This document shows, piece after piece, positions 24,660-35,644 of a stretch of DNA of 64,000 nt. Under the pieces are notes generated by a model, which was not told the origin of the DNA, did not search any database, and saw nothing but the letters and a program-made list of their open reading frames with translations. The translations under genes were made by a program, and so were the position numbers. The DNA lies in the NCBI GenBank assembly GCA_020631735.1, contig CM036162.1, positions 93,296,401 through 93,360,400 of the forward strand, written 5' to 3'. How positions within the stretch are numbered: the stretch's first letter is position 1; each line of letters starts with the position of its first letter. Source of the stretch: Saccharum officinarum (Eukaryota > Streptophyta > Magnoliopsida > Poales > Poaceae).

Positions 24660-25153
24660 TCATGGATGTGCGCCCCTGGTTGTGCCCACAACCATTGTGG
24701 TGGTACAATAAACGCTAAGAAACAAACACAATATTATATCATTAGAGAATATAGATAGAGGTTGAGAATAATTTGTAAACTCCTTACTTGAATAACATGA
24801 TAGCACTAGGTATTCTATTTAAAAAATACATATTCAATATACTTACTTCCACATTTGGTCCCAGCTGGAACGGGCTTGTGACAATCTTTTGCAAGAAGAA
24901 CAATCTTAGCTGCACTTACTATTAGCAACTCTTCAATGGTGAGGATATGGAATATACAAGTCATGTCAGATTGTCCCATGGTATGATGACATGATTCAAT
25001 TGTTGGAACATAAGGGGCTCCAATTTTGATGGTTTCCATGCATCTTTCCTTAACTAAATCTTTCTAACGGTAACAATCCTGCTCACCGTGTGTTCCAAAC
25101 ATGGTAAACACTAAAGCAAAAGCTACGAGTTGGAGGGTTACGCTTATAGCCAT
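24660..25153 (-). pseudogene. Secreted lipid-transfer/bifunctional-inhibitor-like gene, decayed
   Basis: Two exons read from ATG at 25153: exon 1 25153-24847 (donor GTAAGT) and exon 2 24714-24660 (acceptor TTCTTAG, stop TGA). The start encodes a hydrophobic signal peptide (MAISVTLQLVAFALVF...). The mature part has the cysteine spacing of an eight-Cys LTP-like domain, ending KDCHKPVPAGTKCGS. A TAG interrupts codon 30 just after the first Cys. The central CC has become CH and the CxC has become CIF, so two of eight cysteines are lost. The Harbinger element lies about 30 bases upstream of the start and the CACTA element about 220 bases downstream. Family assignment is from cysteine pattern only. 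Confidence 0.6.
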
Positions 25154-25553
25154 TCTTAGAGGACCGATGTTACTTGGACAAACTAGGGCGTGTTTGTTTG
25201 CCTGGACGACCCACAGATGTAGGCCTGCGGGGTGCAGCGTGGGCTGTTTGTTTGCCTGGTGGGGATTTAGGCCTAGCCGGCATGCTGCTTAAAGTAGCCC
25301 AGAGCTAGGCCCTAGGGAAATGGTTGCCCCCTCTGTTTCTACCGAGCCTGGCTCGATTCGATGCAAGGCAGGATGATTTCACCCTCTCGTCTCGTGCGCG
25401 ACGCGGACATTTCCCCCTGCCTCCCCGCTAGGGTTTCCCCTCCCCTATAACTACGATCGCCTCTCACTCACTCCTCTTCTCCTCCCCGCTCCTCACTCCC
25501 TTCTGCTCTCCACTCTCCTCTGTGCCTCGTCCTCCCTTCTCCGATGGTGCGTG

Positions 25554-28019
25554 TGAAAGGTCCTTGTTTGGTTTTGGTAATTGAGTGACAACTTAGGTGG
25601 ACTAATATGTGGTTATGTGAGATACACAGGAGATTAGTCCACATGTGATGGTGTCATGAAGGAGCTCATTGCATATGAGACATGACATGGAGTCATGTGA
25701 CCAAGGTGGAGAAGATCAAGATGAGGCTTGGCTTGATGGACCGGTTGCTAGGGTGAAGGGCAAGTTGTGTGATGGCTTGGCGCCGAAGGACCGAGGCAAC
25801 GGTGAAGAGCAAGTGAGGTCAAGATCGATGAACCAATACGGTCACGTGATGATATGAAGTGGATCATATCATTTGGTGATTGGTTGGTGCATGTGTTGCA
25901 TCAACATCGGAGGAGATGGAGTGGAATGCGCAAGGCAAAGGTATAACCTAGGGCATTTCCATTTCACCGGTCATAGGTGTGTAGAGAAGTTTATGACCGG
26001 ATTTAGGATAGATGGCCGTACTATCAAGAGGGGCAAACTTGTTTGCATATCGGTCATCTAGTGCCACTTGAGCGATCTAACTTTGCATACGTGTTAGGAT
26101 CGAGTGGCGTGGCAAGTTGAGTGGTTAACTCCTTCGGTACAATGATTATGAAAATGCTAACACACGTGCACAAGGTGGTGATCACTTGTTGGTGTTGGCA
26201 CTTTTACGAAGGCAGTGGAGTTTGAGTGGTAGAGAGGGTTTGGGTTCCTCTCTCCCTCCCGCCGAGCTTGCGAGGCGGGATTCGGCGCTTTCTGGAGAAG
26301 TGAAACGCCTATTTTCTACTGCGCCAGAAGTCGGAAAAGAAACGGAGGCGAACAGAGGTCACAGAGGTGACCGGACGCTGCACCGGACGCGGTCATGGTA
26401 TGACCGGACGCGTCCGGTCAGTACAGCGCAGGCGCGGATGCTAGGGTTTGCAACCGGCGCGTCCGGTCACTCGCGGGACCGGCGCGTCCGGTCAGGTGTC
26501 CAGAGGAAACTGAGTACGATCGGACACGAGGCGCGTCCGGTCACTGATGATCGGACGCGTCCGGTCGTTCAAGGAGCTTACTGGACTCTAACCGGATGCG
26601 GGCACTGTCGCGTCCGGTCATCGCAAGGAGCGCGTCCGGTCGTTGCGTCGCGGGCGCGCGGGTCAGTGCGATCGGCGCGTCCGGTCGTTCGAAGCGGCGC
26701 GTCCGGTCGTTTGACAGGCGCGTCCGGTCGTTGCCTGGGGCGCGTCCGGTCGTTGTTTTGACCGTTGGGGTCAGTGACCGTTGGAAGATCTAACGGTCGC
26801 ATTTGAATTTCGAGGGACACGTGGACGTCGCAGGGCGACCGGACGCGGTGAAGCGCGTCCGGTCAGTTACGACCGGCGCGTCCGGTCGTCCCGAGTTTTG
26901 CCCAGTGAAGGGGTAACGGCTCTATTTGACCGTGGGGTTATAAATAGATGCCTTGGCCGGCTGTGGCCGTAAGCTGAGCACACTATAGTCTTTGTGACTT
27001 GTGTGGTAGTGCTTGGGAGCCCACTAACTCACTCATGCTTGATAGTGTTCATCGGATCGAGTGAGAGAGCGATTCTAGTGCGTTGCTTTGAGAGATTGCA
27101 TCGTGTGGCACTAGGTGATCGTGTTGCAAGCCGGTGGTGCTTGTTACTCTTGGAGGTTGCCACCTCCTAGACGGCTTGGTGGCTTGTGGCTCCGTCGAAG
27201 CTCGCAAGAAGATTGTGCGAGGCTCCGGAGAAGCTTTGTGAGGGGGATTGTGCTCACCCCGCGAGGATCGCGAAGAGCAACTCTAGTTGAGCGTGTCATT
27301 GAGCTACCACACTTTATGGTAGGTTCTTGCGGTGCCTTTTGAGAGGCTCGGTGTGTGACCGATTAGCCGCCGAACCACGAAGTGTTGGTCGACACAACGG
27401 GGACGTAGCTTGGTGGCAACCAAGTGAACCTCGGGAGAAAATCACCGTGTCAACATTGTCTACTCTTCTCGGTGGTTTGCTTTCGTGCAACACAAGCTTG
27501 TATTTACTTTCATATATACTTGTGCTTGTGTAGTTGCTCTCTTAACTAGTTTGCTTGTGTAGCTTGCGAGTTGTCTTCTTGCTTGTGTAGCTAGAAGTAT
27601 CCCCTTTGCGTGGCTAATTCGGTTTGTGTAACCTTGTTAGTCACATTGCTTAGTTTGTGTAGCTAAGTGTTTTGCGCTCTCTAATTTGGCATTAGTTGCC
27701 TTGTTATTGAGCTTTGCTAGCGAGCTTAGGCTTTGTGCTTTTGCTTCACTAGTTGTGTAGGAGCTCCCTCGCTTGGCAAAGTACTAGTGCATAGGTTTGT
27801 GTGACCTTGCTCTAGAATTGATTAGGTGAGCTCTTGGTAAGCTTAGCACCTTAGTTGCTTAATTAGGATCTTTGCAAGGTGCTAGAGAACTTAGATAGAG
27901 GGGTGTAGTCTTGGCTAGACCGATAAGTTTAATTCCGCATTTGTTTTGGTTAGCCTACGCGTTTAAGTTTTAGAAAGGACTATTCACCCCCCCCTCTAGT
28001 CTGCCATCTCGACCCTTCA
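25554..28019 (+). mobile_element. Solo LTR (family A), 2.47 kb, inside the Harbinger element
   Basis: It starts TGAAAGGTCCTTG, ends CTCGACCCTTCA, and has a perfect 5-bp duplication GCGTG (25549-25553, 28020-28024). 26370-26890 is an array of GCGTCCGGTC half-sites and ACCGGACGCGTCCGGT palindromes. A plausible TATA box lies in GGGGTTATAAATAGATG at about 26934. Polymerase domains are absent. It resembles 9740-11545 and the reverse-oriented copy at 59665-64000. Confidence 0.93.
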
Positions 28020-28284
28020 GCGTGGTGGCGGCGGGGTCATAGACGGGCCTCACATCAGCTCCTCCTCCTCTGTCTCGCTAGCACACGGGGTGGTGGTGGT
28101 CCTCGTCGTCTTCTTCTTCCTTGAGATGAGTGGGTGGTGCGGTGGGTGGCTATGTTTGTTTGCCTGGACTTGGGCCTATGGTGGACACTGCTTTGTCTTT
28201 CCCAAGCCGTCGCCTACTTCCTCTTCGGATCTACTTCCTCCTCTCCATCCCCAAAGTACGGTGAAATCTTGAAATGTTGGTTAC

Positions 28285-28622
28285 ACTTGGCCTAATTTCA
28301 GAGGTCAAAGTGCTCATAGCGATGTGAAGTATTTACACTTGACCCAATTTCAGCGGTCAAAGTGCTCATAGCGCTATTTCTATGGGATTTATGCTTGGCT
28401 CGTGGCAGATCTGTGAGTTATTAGGCCCAATCCATGATGTTTCCATGTTTTTGTTTCACTGTGATGGTATATATGAGCTAGGGTTTACTATTTAGCATGG
28501 TCTAAGATTGGGATCTGACTGTTGCTAGTTTATTTTTGGTCGATCTGTGAGTTATTGGTCCCAATCGATGATAGTTCCATGTTCTTGTTCCACTATGATG
28601 ATACTTATGAGCTAGGGTTAAC
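28285..28622 (+). repeat. Short direct repeats in the Harbinger 5' region
   Basis: Two unit types: a roughly 50-base unit (TTTCAG.GGTCAAAGTGCTCATAGCG, near 28300 and 28350) and an 80-base unit with a period of about 131 (ATCTGTGAGTTATT..GCCCAATC, near 28410 and 28540). They lie upstream of the transposase frame, where Harbinger regulatory or terminal repeats would be expected. Confidence 0.7.
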
Positions 28623-28846
28623 TGATAGACATGGTTTGAGATTAGGATGTGTATGTTGCTGGTTTATTTATGGTCGATGATGTTGAGGTGGAGCCTCTAG
28701 GAGGCTGTGCTATGCACATTGCAGCCGAGGCCATGAAGCCCTAGGTGTCCACCAGTTTTATTTATGTCTGCAATTATGTACACTTAGAGGTCAGCAAGGC
28801 ATGCCTTAACCTAAAATCAATGTTTCATTCATGCATGTAGATAGAT

Positions 28847-30261
28847 TTGCAGCAGCAGAGATCTGCCATAGCATCCCAGGCTGCCTCCATGGTAGTTGTG
28901 ATGATTGCCCTTGTTTCTTCTAAACTAAAAAGGGCTAGAGAGGAGGATGAGCCCATTTGTTATGGTCCTAGGTTAGAAGCAGATAAGCACATAGAGAAGA
29001 ACCTTTCTCTCATTTACAACTCAACTGATGTTGAGTGCATAGCCATGCTTAGGATGAGTAGAGCACCTTTTTTCTCACTATGCAACTTATTTAGGCAGAG
29101 GGGTTTAGTTGTGGACTCAATTAATTCCTTAGTTGAGGAACAGGTTACCATGTTCCTCCATGTGGTTTGGCACAATAAGAGGTTTAGAGTTGTCCATCAA
29201 AGCTTTAGGAGGTCCATAGAGACAGTTAGTATACACTTTCACCAGGTTTTATATGCTATTGGGGAACTGAGGGATGAGCTGATCAAACCACAATCTGGTT
29301 CAACACATGGTTGCCATGTTCCTCCATGTGGTTTGGCACAATAAGAGGTTTAGAGTTGTCCATCAAAGCTTTAGGAGGTCCATAGAGACAGTTAGTATAC
29401 ACTTTCACCAGGTTTTATATGCTATTGGGGAACTGAGGGATGAGCTGATCAAACCACAATCTGGTTCAACACATGTTAAAATCCTGGATAGTCACAAATG
29501 GAACCCCTTTTTCAAGGTAACTGTTGGCTACCTTGCTTCCATTATCTTGGGTTTAGGTTCATGTTTGAATACTTATGTTTCATCCTTTATCTTAGACTGT
29601 ATTGGTGCCATTGATGACACCCATATGTTGGCAAGGGTGACCAGGCACACGTAGGGGCCATTCAGGGGTAGGAAACAAAGTTGCACACAAAATGTGATGG
29701 CAGTTGTTGATTTTGATATGAAGTTCACATATGTGCTAGGTCGGTGGGAGGGTTTTGCACATGATGCATTGGTTCTAGCTGATACCATAGAGAGAGATGG
29801 GGGTCTGAGTGTTCCTGAAGGTAACAAATTTACCCATAGCCAAATTGTTCTTAAGCCTTTATGATTTGTCTTGTAAGCCAATCCACCACTGCCTTGTAGG
29901 GAAGTTATATCTAGTGGATGCTGGTTATGCTTGCAGACTAGGATTCCTGCCTCCATATAGGAGTGTCAGGTATCACCTGTCAGAATATAGTCCTAGGCAT
30001 AACCCTACTAATGCTAAGGAGCTATACAACCTGAGGCACAACTCCCTTAGAGTGACCATTGAAAGGGCCATTGGTGCTTTGAAGAATTGTTTTCGAATCA
30101 TAGATAACAAGCCCTTCCATAAGTACAAGACTCAAGTAAAGCTTGTTCAGGTCTGCTGCATTTTACACAATTGGATGCTAGGATTTAGGGTTGATCATGT
30201 GGTCCCAACTGAAGCAGAGTGGGTTGCAAACCCTGCCTCTTCTTCCTGGCCCAGCTATTAA
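28847..30261 (+). pseudogene. PIF/Harbinger transposase (HARBI1-like nuclease), broken
   Basis: Exon 1 covers the N-terminal domain (CIAMLRMSRAPFFSLCNLF, then VTMFLHVVWHNKRFRVVHQS...). A GT...AG intron at about 29518-29598 leads to DCIGAIDDTHMLARV. A second intron (about 29820-29907) leads to KLYLVDAGYACRLGFLPPYR. Candidate catalytic acids are the Asp in IDDTH, the Asp in AHDALVLADT and the Glu in RVTIERAIGALK. It is disabled by a 166-bp tandem duplication (29143-29474) that shifts frame and by a TAG at 29653 (RHT*GPFRG). It lies upstream of the MYB-like partner, the usual Harbinger pair. Confidence 0.9.
29143..29474 (+). repeat. 166-bp perfect-looking tandem duplication in the transposase
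   Basis: Unit 29143-29308 is followed directly by 29309-29474. Unit starts differ by one base (GGTTACCATG versus GGTTGCCATG). 166 is not a multiple of three, so it breaks the frame. The near identity of the units implies a recent event or a local assembly error. Confidence 0.92.
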
Positions 30262-30567
30262 TGTTCTGCAGTCATAAGAGGTGCCAAGCATGGCATCAGT
30301 TAGGGATGGGATCTCTGATGCCATGTGGGAATCTAGGGGTGCTTCTAGGACTTAGTGTTTCATTTCATGTTTCATTGCTGGACATTTGTAATCATCTAAG
30401 GCTGCATTGTATGGAACTAGTGTTTCATTGATGGACATGTGTTATATTTTATTTGTGGACACCACTTGAGACCTATATTGCTTATGCAAATCTATTTTCC
30501 CTGCTATTCACTATTATCTGTTTGGATGATGACTGCTATACTGTATATGGAACTAAGATGGCTAGGA

Positions 30568-33094
30568 ATGATGGCTGCATCTGCAATGCTGCCTGGTGGG
30601 TCTGCCTTTGCCCCAGCTAGTGCAATTGCTGGCGTTCCTCCTCCTGCTACTGCTCTTCCTGTTAATGCTACTATTCTTCCTGCTAATGCTCCACCTGTTG
30701 CTAGTGCTGCTGATGGTGCTAATGCAGCTGCTAGGGTAGCAATGAGGTGGACAATCAACTATTGGCATTTCTTAGCATCACACTTACTAAGTTGTCATCC
30801 CTAGCATGTTGTCAGAAATGCTTTGTTGGTAAATTATGAATGCCACTTATAAACTCTGAGAAAATAATATTTAAAGTTAAGTATTCGTATGCGCACAGAT
30901 AAATTACCATTGTAACATTTCACCCGAGAGTATTTTGAGTATCGTTATTTATATTTAATCCACAAGAAAGAGCTATGGAGTTGAGTTGACATTGAGACAT
31001 TAACTAATATGAATACTTATGATCCAAACCACTCTTATGCTTTAGCAGGGGTAAGTCAAGTGATAAATAAAAGGTAATAAAGGTATTCCAGACATAAAAA
31101 TAGAGACTCACAAATGTAGTATGACTAAGCTCAAGATCCAGTAAGAGTAAAAGATTCCTATGTCATTCCTAATTACTAAGTCTTTTATACACTCAAACAT
31201 AATTACTCTCATCTATAGTATAACTAACTTTAGATCTATGCATAAGGAACATTACTTAGGGAAGTTCGAAAATAGAGCTTTCCCTTTCTTCGTAATCGAG
31301 ATTCACTTGTTCTATACACGGGGAGTGGACTACAAAGGACTTAACGTGAGTGTCACATCCGTAATCTACCACATGACCCCGCATATAGAGTGCATCCGTA
31401 GGCAAACAATATCTAAGCACACGCTTACATAGTGTCGACCACTTAATTCACTCGAGTACTGAATTAAGCGCTCTACGAACATATGCATATATTCATCATC
31501 AATCATAACTATATCAAGCAATAAACTAGAGCAAACTAGGAACATAATAAATAACATCATAATATTGAAGTAGCACAAAGTCATAAATAAAGAGATACAA
31601 TGGCTAATACCAGTTCCAGATGATAGATCCGAAATCCTGATTAGTAGCCCAAACTCTACTTGAACCTTACTAGAAAGCCTATACTAAGAACTTGAAGAAG
31701 TAGAGGTCTCTCTAATCTCTAAAAACCCTAATTTCTGGTCTAATCTTGACTTATGGCAGATGTCGAGGTCTCTCCAAAGGGCAGGGCCTAGTTATATAGC
31801 CCTAAGGGTGGAACGTGAGCCCTTGGATCAAACCAACTTGAAGAACGGCGTAGATGCAATCCTAGGAGGCGGTAGAGGAAGCTTCTAGAAGCTGATAGGC
31901 AGGGGCCATTGTGGGGGACCAGGCGGCACCATGGTGGGGCCAGCTGGCCCTACCTGCCAGTCCCTCAGGGTCCGCCATGGTGTGGTGTCTTCTGGTGTCC
32001 TCTAGAACCTTCTAGAGTAGTTTTCGTCGAGGTTAAGTTTGGTTCTTTCTAACGTTTTGATCCTCCTTTCCTATTTTCTATAATAACCCTGCTAAAAAAA
32101 TAGATTCACCAAAACTCACGGAAATTGTTAGTTTAAACCCCTAAGTTTCTATTGGTGATCCATTTCAAGTATTTCTTCAAGTTAAATTAACGGTTTATGA
32201 TGAACGGTAACTACCATCAACACCAACACCTCATGCTTTGTCCTTAGGAGGATGAGCCAACTGATGGAGAGTGGGGCTAGAGCTAATAAGGGTTCAAGGA
32301 GAAGGAGGTGAACCAGGTAGCCAAGCTACTTAGAGAGTATAGTGGTGAGGAAGTGGAGGCAGAGGTGGGGTAGAATCTGCAAGCTTAAAGACCTTAGTGG
32401 AGCCCTTTGGGATAAGGATGTGAAAGCAATCATGCTAGATCCTAAGCATTACATTGGCCATATCAAGGTATTTGTTCATTAGTAAACTACGTCTCTTCTT
32501 CTCTATGTTATTCACTGCCTAGACTAACAGCCTAGGAAATACTAACTGCAGGACCACCCAAAAGATGCTGAGCTTCTAAATACTCCCCTAAGGCTCTATG
32601 ATGAGATGCAAACCATCTTTGGTAGTGGTATGGCCACTGGTAGGTTTGCTGTTGGCTCAAATGAGCCCTTAGGTGTGAACTCCTGCCAGGCTGATAGTGG
32701 CTTAGGAAAAGTGAAAGGGTCACATGGCAACCATGCTGCTAGGGACAAGACTAATCAGGGGGAAGGCGGCAAGGCAAATGAGCTGCTTACCTCTGATGGT
32801 GGTAGGAAGAGGAAGAGGCCCTACTTTAGTGAGGAGGAGGTCCTCATCATGACCAACATGACAGATGCAGTGAACAATGTAGCCAATGTCCTTAGAGAGA
32901 CTGGCCTGGCTCACGTGGATGCTGACTTGTATCATGATGTGATGGACATGCCTGGCTTTAGTGAGGAAGCCCTCATTGTTGCCTTCTCCCACCTGCTGGA
33001 CGACAAAACCTAGGCCACTGCCTATGTCAAGATGGTTGATAGTCACAGGGTTCTGTGGCTAAGGACCTTCTTTGCCAAGCACTACTACATGTAG
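30568..33094 (+). pseudogene. Harbinger MYB/SANT-like second protein, interrupted
   Basis: Begins MMAASAMLPGGSAF followed by an Ala/Pro/Val-rich linker and VAMRWT. It is then interrupted by the solo LTR 30824-32233, after which VLRRMSQLMESGA continues at about 32239. Downstream are LRKWRQRW-like, LDPKHYIGHIKDHPKDAELLN and QTIFGSGMATGRFAVGSNEP (near 32606). Next come a Lys/Arg patch GGRKRKRPYF and a C-terminal VMDMPGFSEEALIVAFSHLLDDK. A TAG at 33011 and a final WLRTFFAKHYYM follow. This is the MYB/SANT-like DNA-binding partner that Harbinger transposases need. Stops and the LTR insertion make it non-functional. Confidence 0.85.
30824..32233 (-). mobile_element. Solo LTR (family C), 1.4 kb, inside the Harbinger MYB frame
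   Basis: It starts TGTTGGTAAATTATG and ends ACACCTCA on the plus strand. The 5-bp duplication TGCTT is perfect (30819-30823, 32234-32238). Removing it restores the Harbinger reading context (VLRRM), which independently supports the boundaries. The minus orientation is suggested by TGAGGTGTTGG at the right end. No coding content. Confidence 0.85.
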
Positions 33095-33429
33095 ATGCTC
33101 TGGGACCTGCCCTGGACTTGGAGGGAAGCAGTTGAAGATTATATATGCAGTCCTCCACCCTCCACCACTCTCCTTGATTAACTTTTGGAGACTTTTGCTC
33201 TTGTGTTCTAGCTGTGCAGCACTAACGGCCTAAAAACTACTTTTGGGTTTATGGTTCTTTTATGATTGAGGAGGTGGGTAACTATAGCTAGTATGTAATG
33301 GGAACTTATTTAGGGATGCTCCATGGACCCCTGGCTGTTGAACTATTGAACCATTTGGTGGCTACATGCCATGTAATTTGTAATATAAGTAATTGGACCC
33401 AATATTGTTGTTATTTTTCTTGCTGGTAT

Positions 33430-33915
33430 CTTCATGCCTGTCGTCAAACCATGGGACATGTCCATTCCCAAGCAACTGCTCTGTCAAAGATGCACTGATG
33501 ACTTGGGATGGACGTGTCTCAGCTTCCATGGTTGTCATGAGCTTGGTTCTTTTGACTTTGATGGGTTTCTTGCTGCTGTCCTGATTCTAATGTTTAAGGC
33601 CGATGATGACACAATCTTGTATATAGGTGGCACTGCTTATGCTCAGTTGTACGTGTTTCTCATGGTTGTCATTAAACCGTGAGATACGTCCATACTCCAT
33701 ACCAAGCAACATACCCTACTATTCTTAGTTGATGGCTCGGGTTGGACGTGTCTCACGATTCCATGGCTGTTATGAACTTGGTGCTGGTTTCTTGGTTCTC
33801 ATGCCTGTCATCAAAACATGTGAGACGTCTATACCCAAACAACTGCTCTCACTGATGCTTTGATGGCTTGAGTTGGACATCTCTCATGCTTCCATGACTG
33901 TCATGATCTTGGTTT
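33430..33915 (+). repeat. Three imperfect subterminal repeats of the Harbinger element
   Basis: Units of roughly 115-130 bases near 33436, 33664 and 33800 share CATGtGACaTgTCcATaCC, then AAGCAACTGCTCT, GGACGTGTCTCA and TTCCATGGTTGTCATGA. Each unit is partly self-complementary (GACATGTCC...GGACGTGTC). They lie just inside the right end. Confidence 0.65.
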
Positions 33916-34253
33916 TCATTTGGCTTCTCCAGGCAAACAAACACGCCCTCCTCTATTTTGTTCTATTTGCTACTTCATCAGTGTCACAAGTGATTTTTAT
34001 GAGAAGGTATTAAATCAGGATATAGTCTGAGGCCACATACTTTTCATATTTTTTTTACCTATGATGCAATGGATGTACAGCTGAGGCATTTGTAGAGCAG
34101 CTTGTGATGTCGATTGCATCTTTACCATGTGCATTCCAACAGTTTGTGTCTTGAGTTTGTCTACCACTTCAACTAGACTAGACAGCCTCATTGAACAAAC
34201 CGATGGCTTGCACCTAAATTTTTTTTGACTGAGGCTTTGATGGTTGCAGAACC

Positions 34254-34625
34254 ATGTATGCTTGGTATGTTGTTTTCATTGGAAAGCAACCTGGTGTGTA
34301 CACCAATTGGGCTGAGGCCAGTGAGCATGTACTGGGTGTTCATGGAGTTGTTCATAAGAAATACAGCTCTTATGCAGAAGCAATGGCTGCTTTCAACTCA
34401 ATGATCAACTCAATGCCTTTCTGTAAACCTTCTTCTTCTTTAAGTGTCACTGAAAGTGGAGAAACAACCTCTCCAATGAGTTACAAAAATGTGATCATAC
34501 TCTTCCTCGTGCTTTTGGTTGTTGTGATGTGGATGAGACTAAACAGATGCAATAGCTGTCAGAGTAATTGTTATTGGACGTATCAAATATTTAGTAATTG
34601 TAATCTGCGATGTATCATGTTGTAA
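34254..34625 (+). CDS. Small protein with RNase H1 N-terminal/viroplasmin-like domain and a C-terminal membrane segment
   Basis: ATG 34254 follows a splice-acceptor-like GGTTGCAG. Residues 4-50 (WYVVFIGKQPGVYTNW...HKKYSSYAEAMAAF) match the small domain shared by the RNase H1 N-terminus and caulimovirus viroplasmin (Cauli_VI), which binds RNA:DNA hybrids in RNase H1. Residues about 79-95 (VIILFLVLLVVVMWM) form one strongly hydrophobic segment, suggesting a tail-anchored protein. There is no RNase H catalytic domain. It lies between the two candidate right ends of the Harbinger element, so it may be carried by it or be a separate host gene fragment. There is no other caulimovirid sequence nearby. 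A 5' exon may be missing. Confidence 0.6.
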   Translation: MYAWYVVFIGKQPGVYTNWAEASEHVLGVHGVVHKKYSSYAEAMAAFNSMINSMPFCKPSSSLSVTESGETTSPMSYKNVIILFLVLLVVVMWMRLNRCNSCQSNCYWTYQIFSNCNLRCIML

Positions 34626-34739
34626 TGTCACCGAACTTGTGTAAACTGTCATCTAATTACTACTGTTAAACTTCTTTGCCATGTCTATTTGTTGAAATGT
34701 TGCAACACCTCCTTATTGTCTTGTGTATGAAAATTGTGA

Positions 34740-34976
34740 ACTTAGGCTGCATGGGGAGTTGTCCACGCAACCAAACACACTCCCAATCGGGCAGTTGAGA
34801 GGTGGTTGGGAACACTGACAACAAAACTAGGCAAACAAACATAGTCCCACATAGACCAAGCCCTGTCGGGAAAAACAACCAAACAAGGTGCTGCTGCACC
34901 CGTTGGGCCTTGCCTCACCCAACCTGACTGGGATGGTACATGCAGGCTAGGGGCGTCCAGCAAACAAATATGCCCC
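34740..34976 (-). repeat. Possible distal Harbinger-type terminus
   Basis: It contains AGGCAAACAAACATAGTCCC and terminates GGCGTCCAGCAAACAAATATGCCC, inverse to the left end of the Harbinger element and to an internal copy at about 28150. It is either the true right end or the remnant of a related element. Confidence 0.5.
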
Positions 34977-35047
34977 TGCTGTCTCTGTGGTACCCAACTA
35001 ATCCTGACTAGTGGACCCATGTTATAGCACATGGCGAGTCGAGTCTA

Positions 35048-35288
35048 GGGGGTATTTAGATGCAAAAATATTAGAATTTGGCTACTATAGCACTTTCGTT
35101 TGTATTTGGCAATTAGTGTCCAATCATGGACTAATTTGGCTCAAAAGATTCGTCTCGTGATTTACAACCAAACTGTGCAATTAGTTATTTTTTTATCTAT
35201 ATTTAATACTCCATGCATGTGTTTAAAGATTCGATATGATAGAGAAAAAGTGTAAAAATTTAGAATTTATGTAGCATCTAAACAAGGC
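35048..35288 (+). mobile_element. Tourist-type MITE
   Basis: About 241 bp with inverted ends GGGGGTATTTAGATGC and (inverse) GCCTTGTTTAGATGC, flanked by CTA (or TAG, the ends being ambiguous by one base). The internal block GGCTCAAAAGATTCGTCTCG and CTCCATGCATG is typical of grass Tourist MITEs. It lies about 350 bases upstream of the C1-FDX start. Confidence 0.85.
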
Positions 35289-35644
35289 CTAGATATACAA
35301 ATTAATGCCCAAGAATCCACCAACTGGTACTATTGCATTATTGAGGTCGTCAGTTGATTGCAGTCGAGTCAGATGGGGTTTTCCGTTTCGCATCGACAGG
35401 CACAGTTGGGCCCAAAGTGTCTTATGTCAAAGCCCTGAAAGCCCACTTCTCAGCGACCCAGCACTCTGGGCTCTGGCCTAGCCTCAGCGACTCTGGGCTC
35501 TGGCCTACCCGAACATAGTCCCTCAGCGACTCTGGGCCTAGCCTCCACTCTCTCCCAGTCCCCAGGTCCTCATTCCTCATCGACCTCCTCTCTCTCTCTC
35601 GGTCTCCCCAGATCTCCCACCGGAACCCTACCCGAGCATCAGCC

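Larger units (their letters stand above)
25185..33949 (+). mobile_element. PIF/Harbinger element carrying two nested solo LTRs
   Basis: The left end AGGGCGTGTTTGTTTGCCTGG has a perfect inverse at 33929-33949. A second, less exact inverse end lies at about 34942-34976 (GGCGTCCAGCAAACAAATATGCCC), and it matches the left end further inward (GGACG.CCC...TAG.CCTG). The true right end is therefore uncertain. No exact 3-bp target duplication is found for either choice. Inside are a DDE_4-type Harbinger transposase and the second, MYB/SANT-like Harbinger protein, both broken. Solo LTRs at 25554-28019 and 30824-32233 are later insertions. Confidence 0.8.

Noticed and set aside
33436..33915. CRISPR-like spaced repeats
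   Set aside because: Units are imperfect, over 100 bases long, and in a eukaryotic transposon; no CRISPR arrays occur here.
34254..34625. Endogenous caulimovirus (viroplasmin domain)
   Set aside because: Only the small RNase H1-N-like domain is present. No movement protein, coat or reverse transcriptase sequence is nearby, and the domain is common in cellular proteins.
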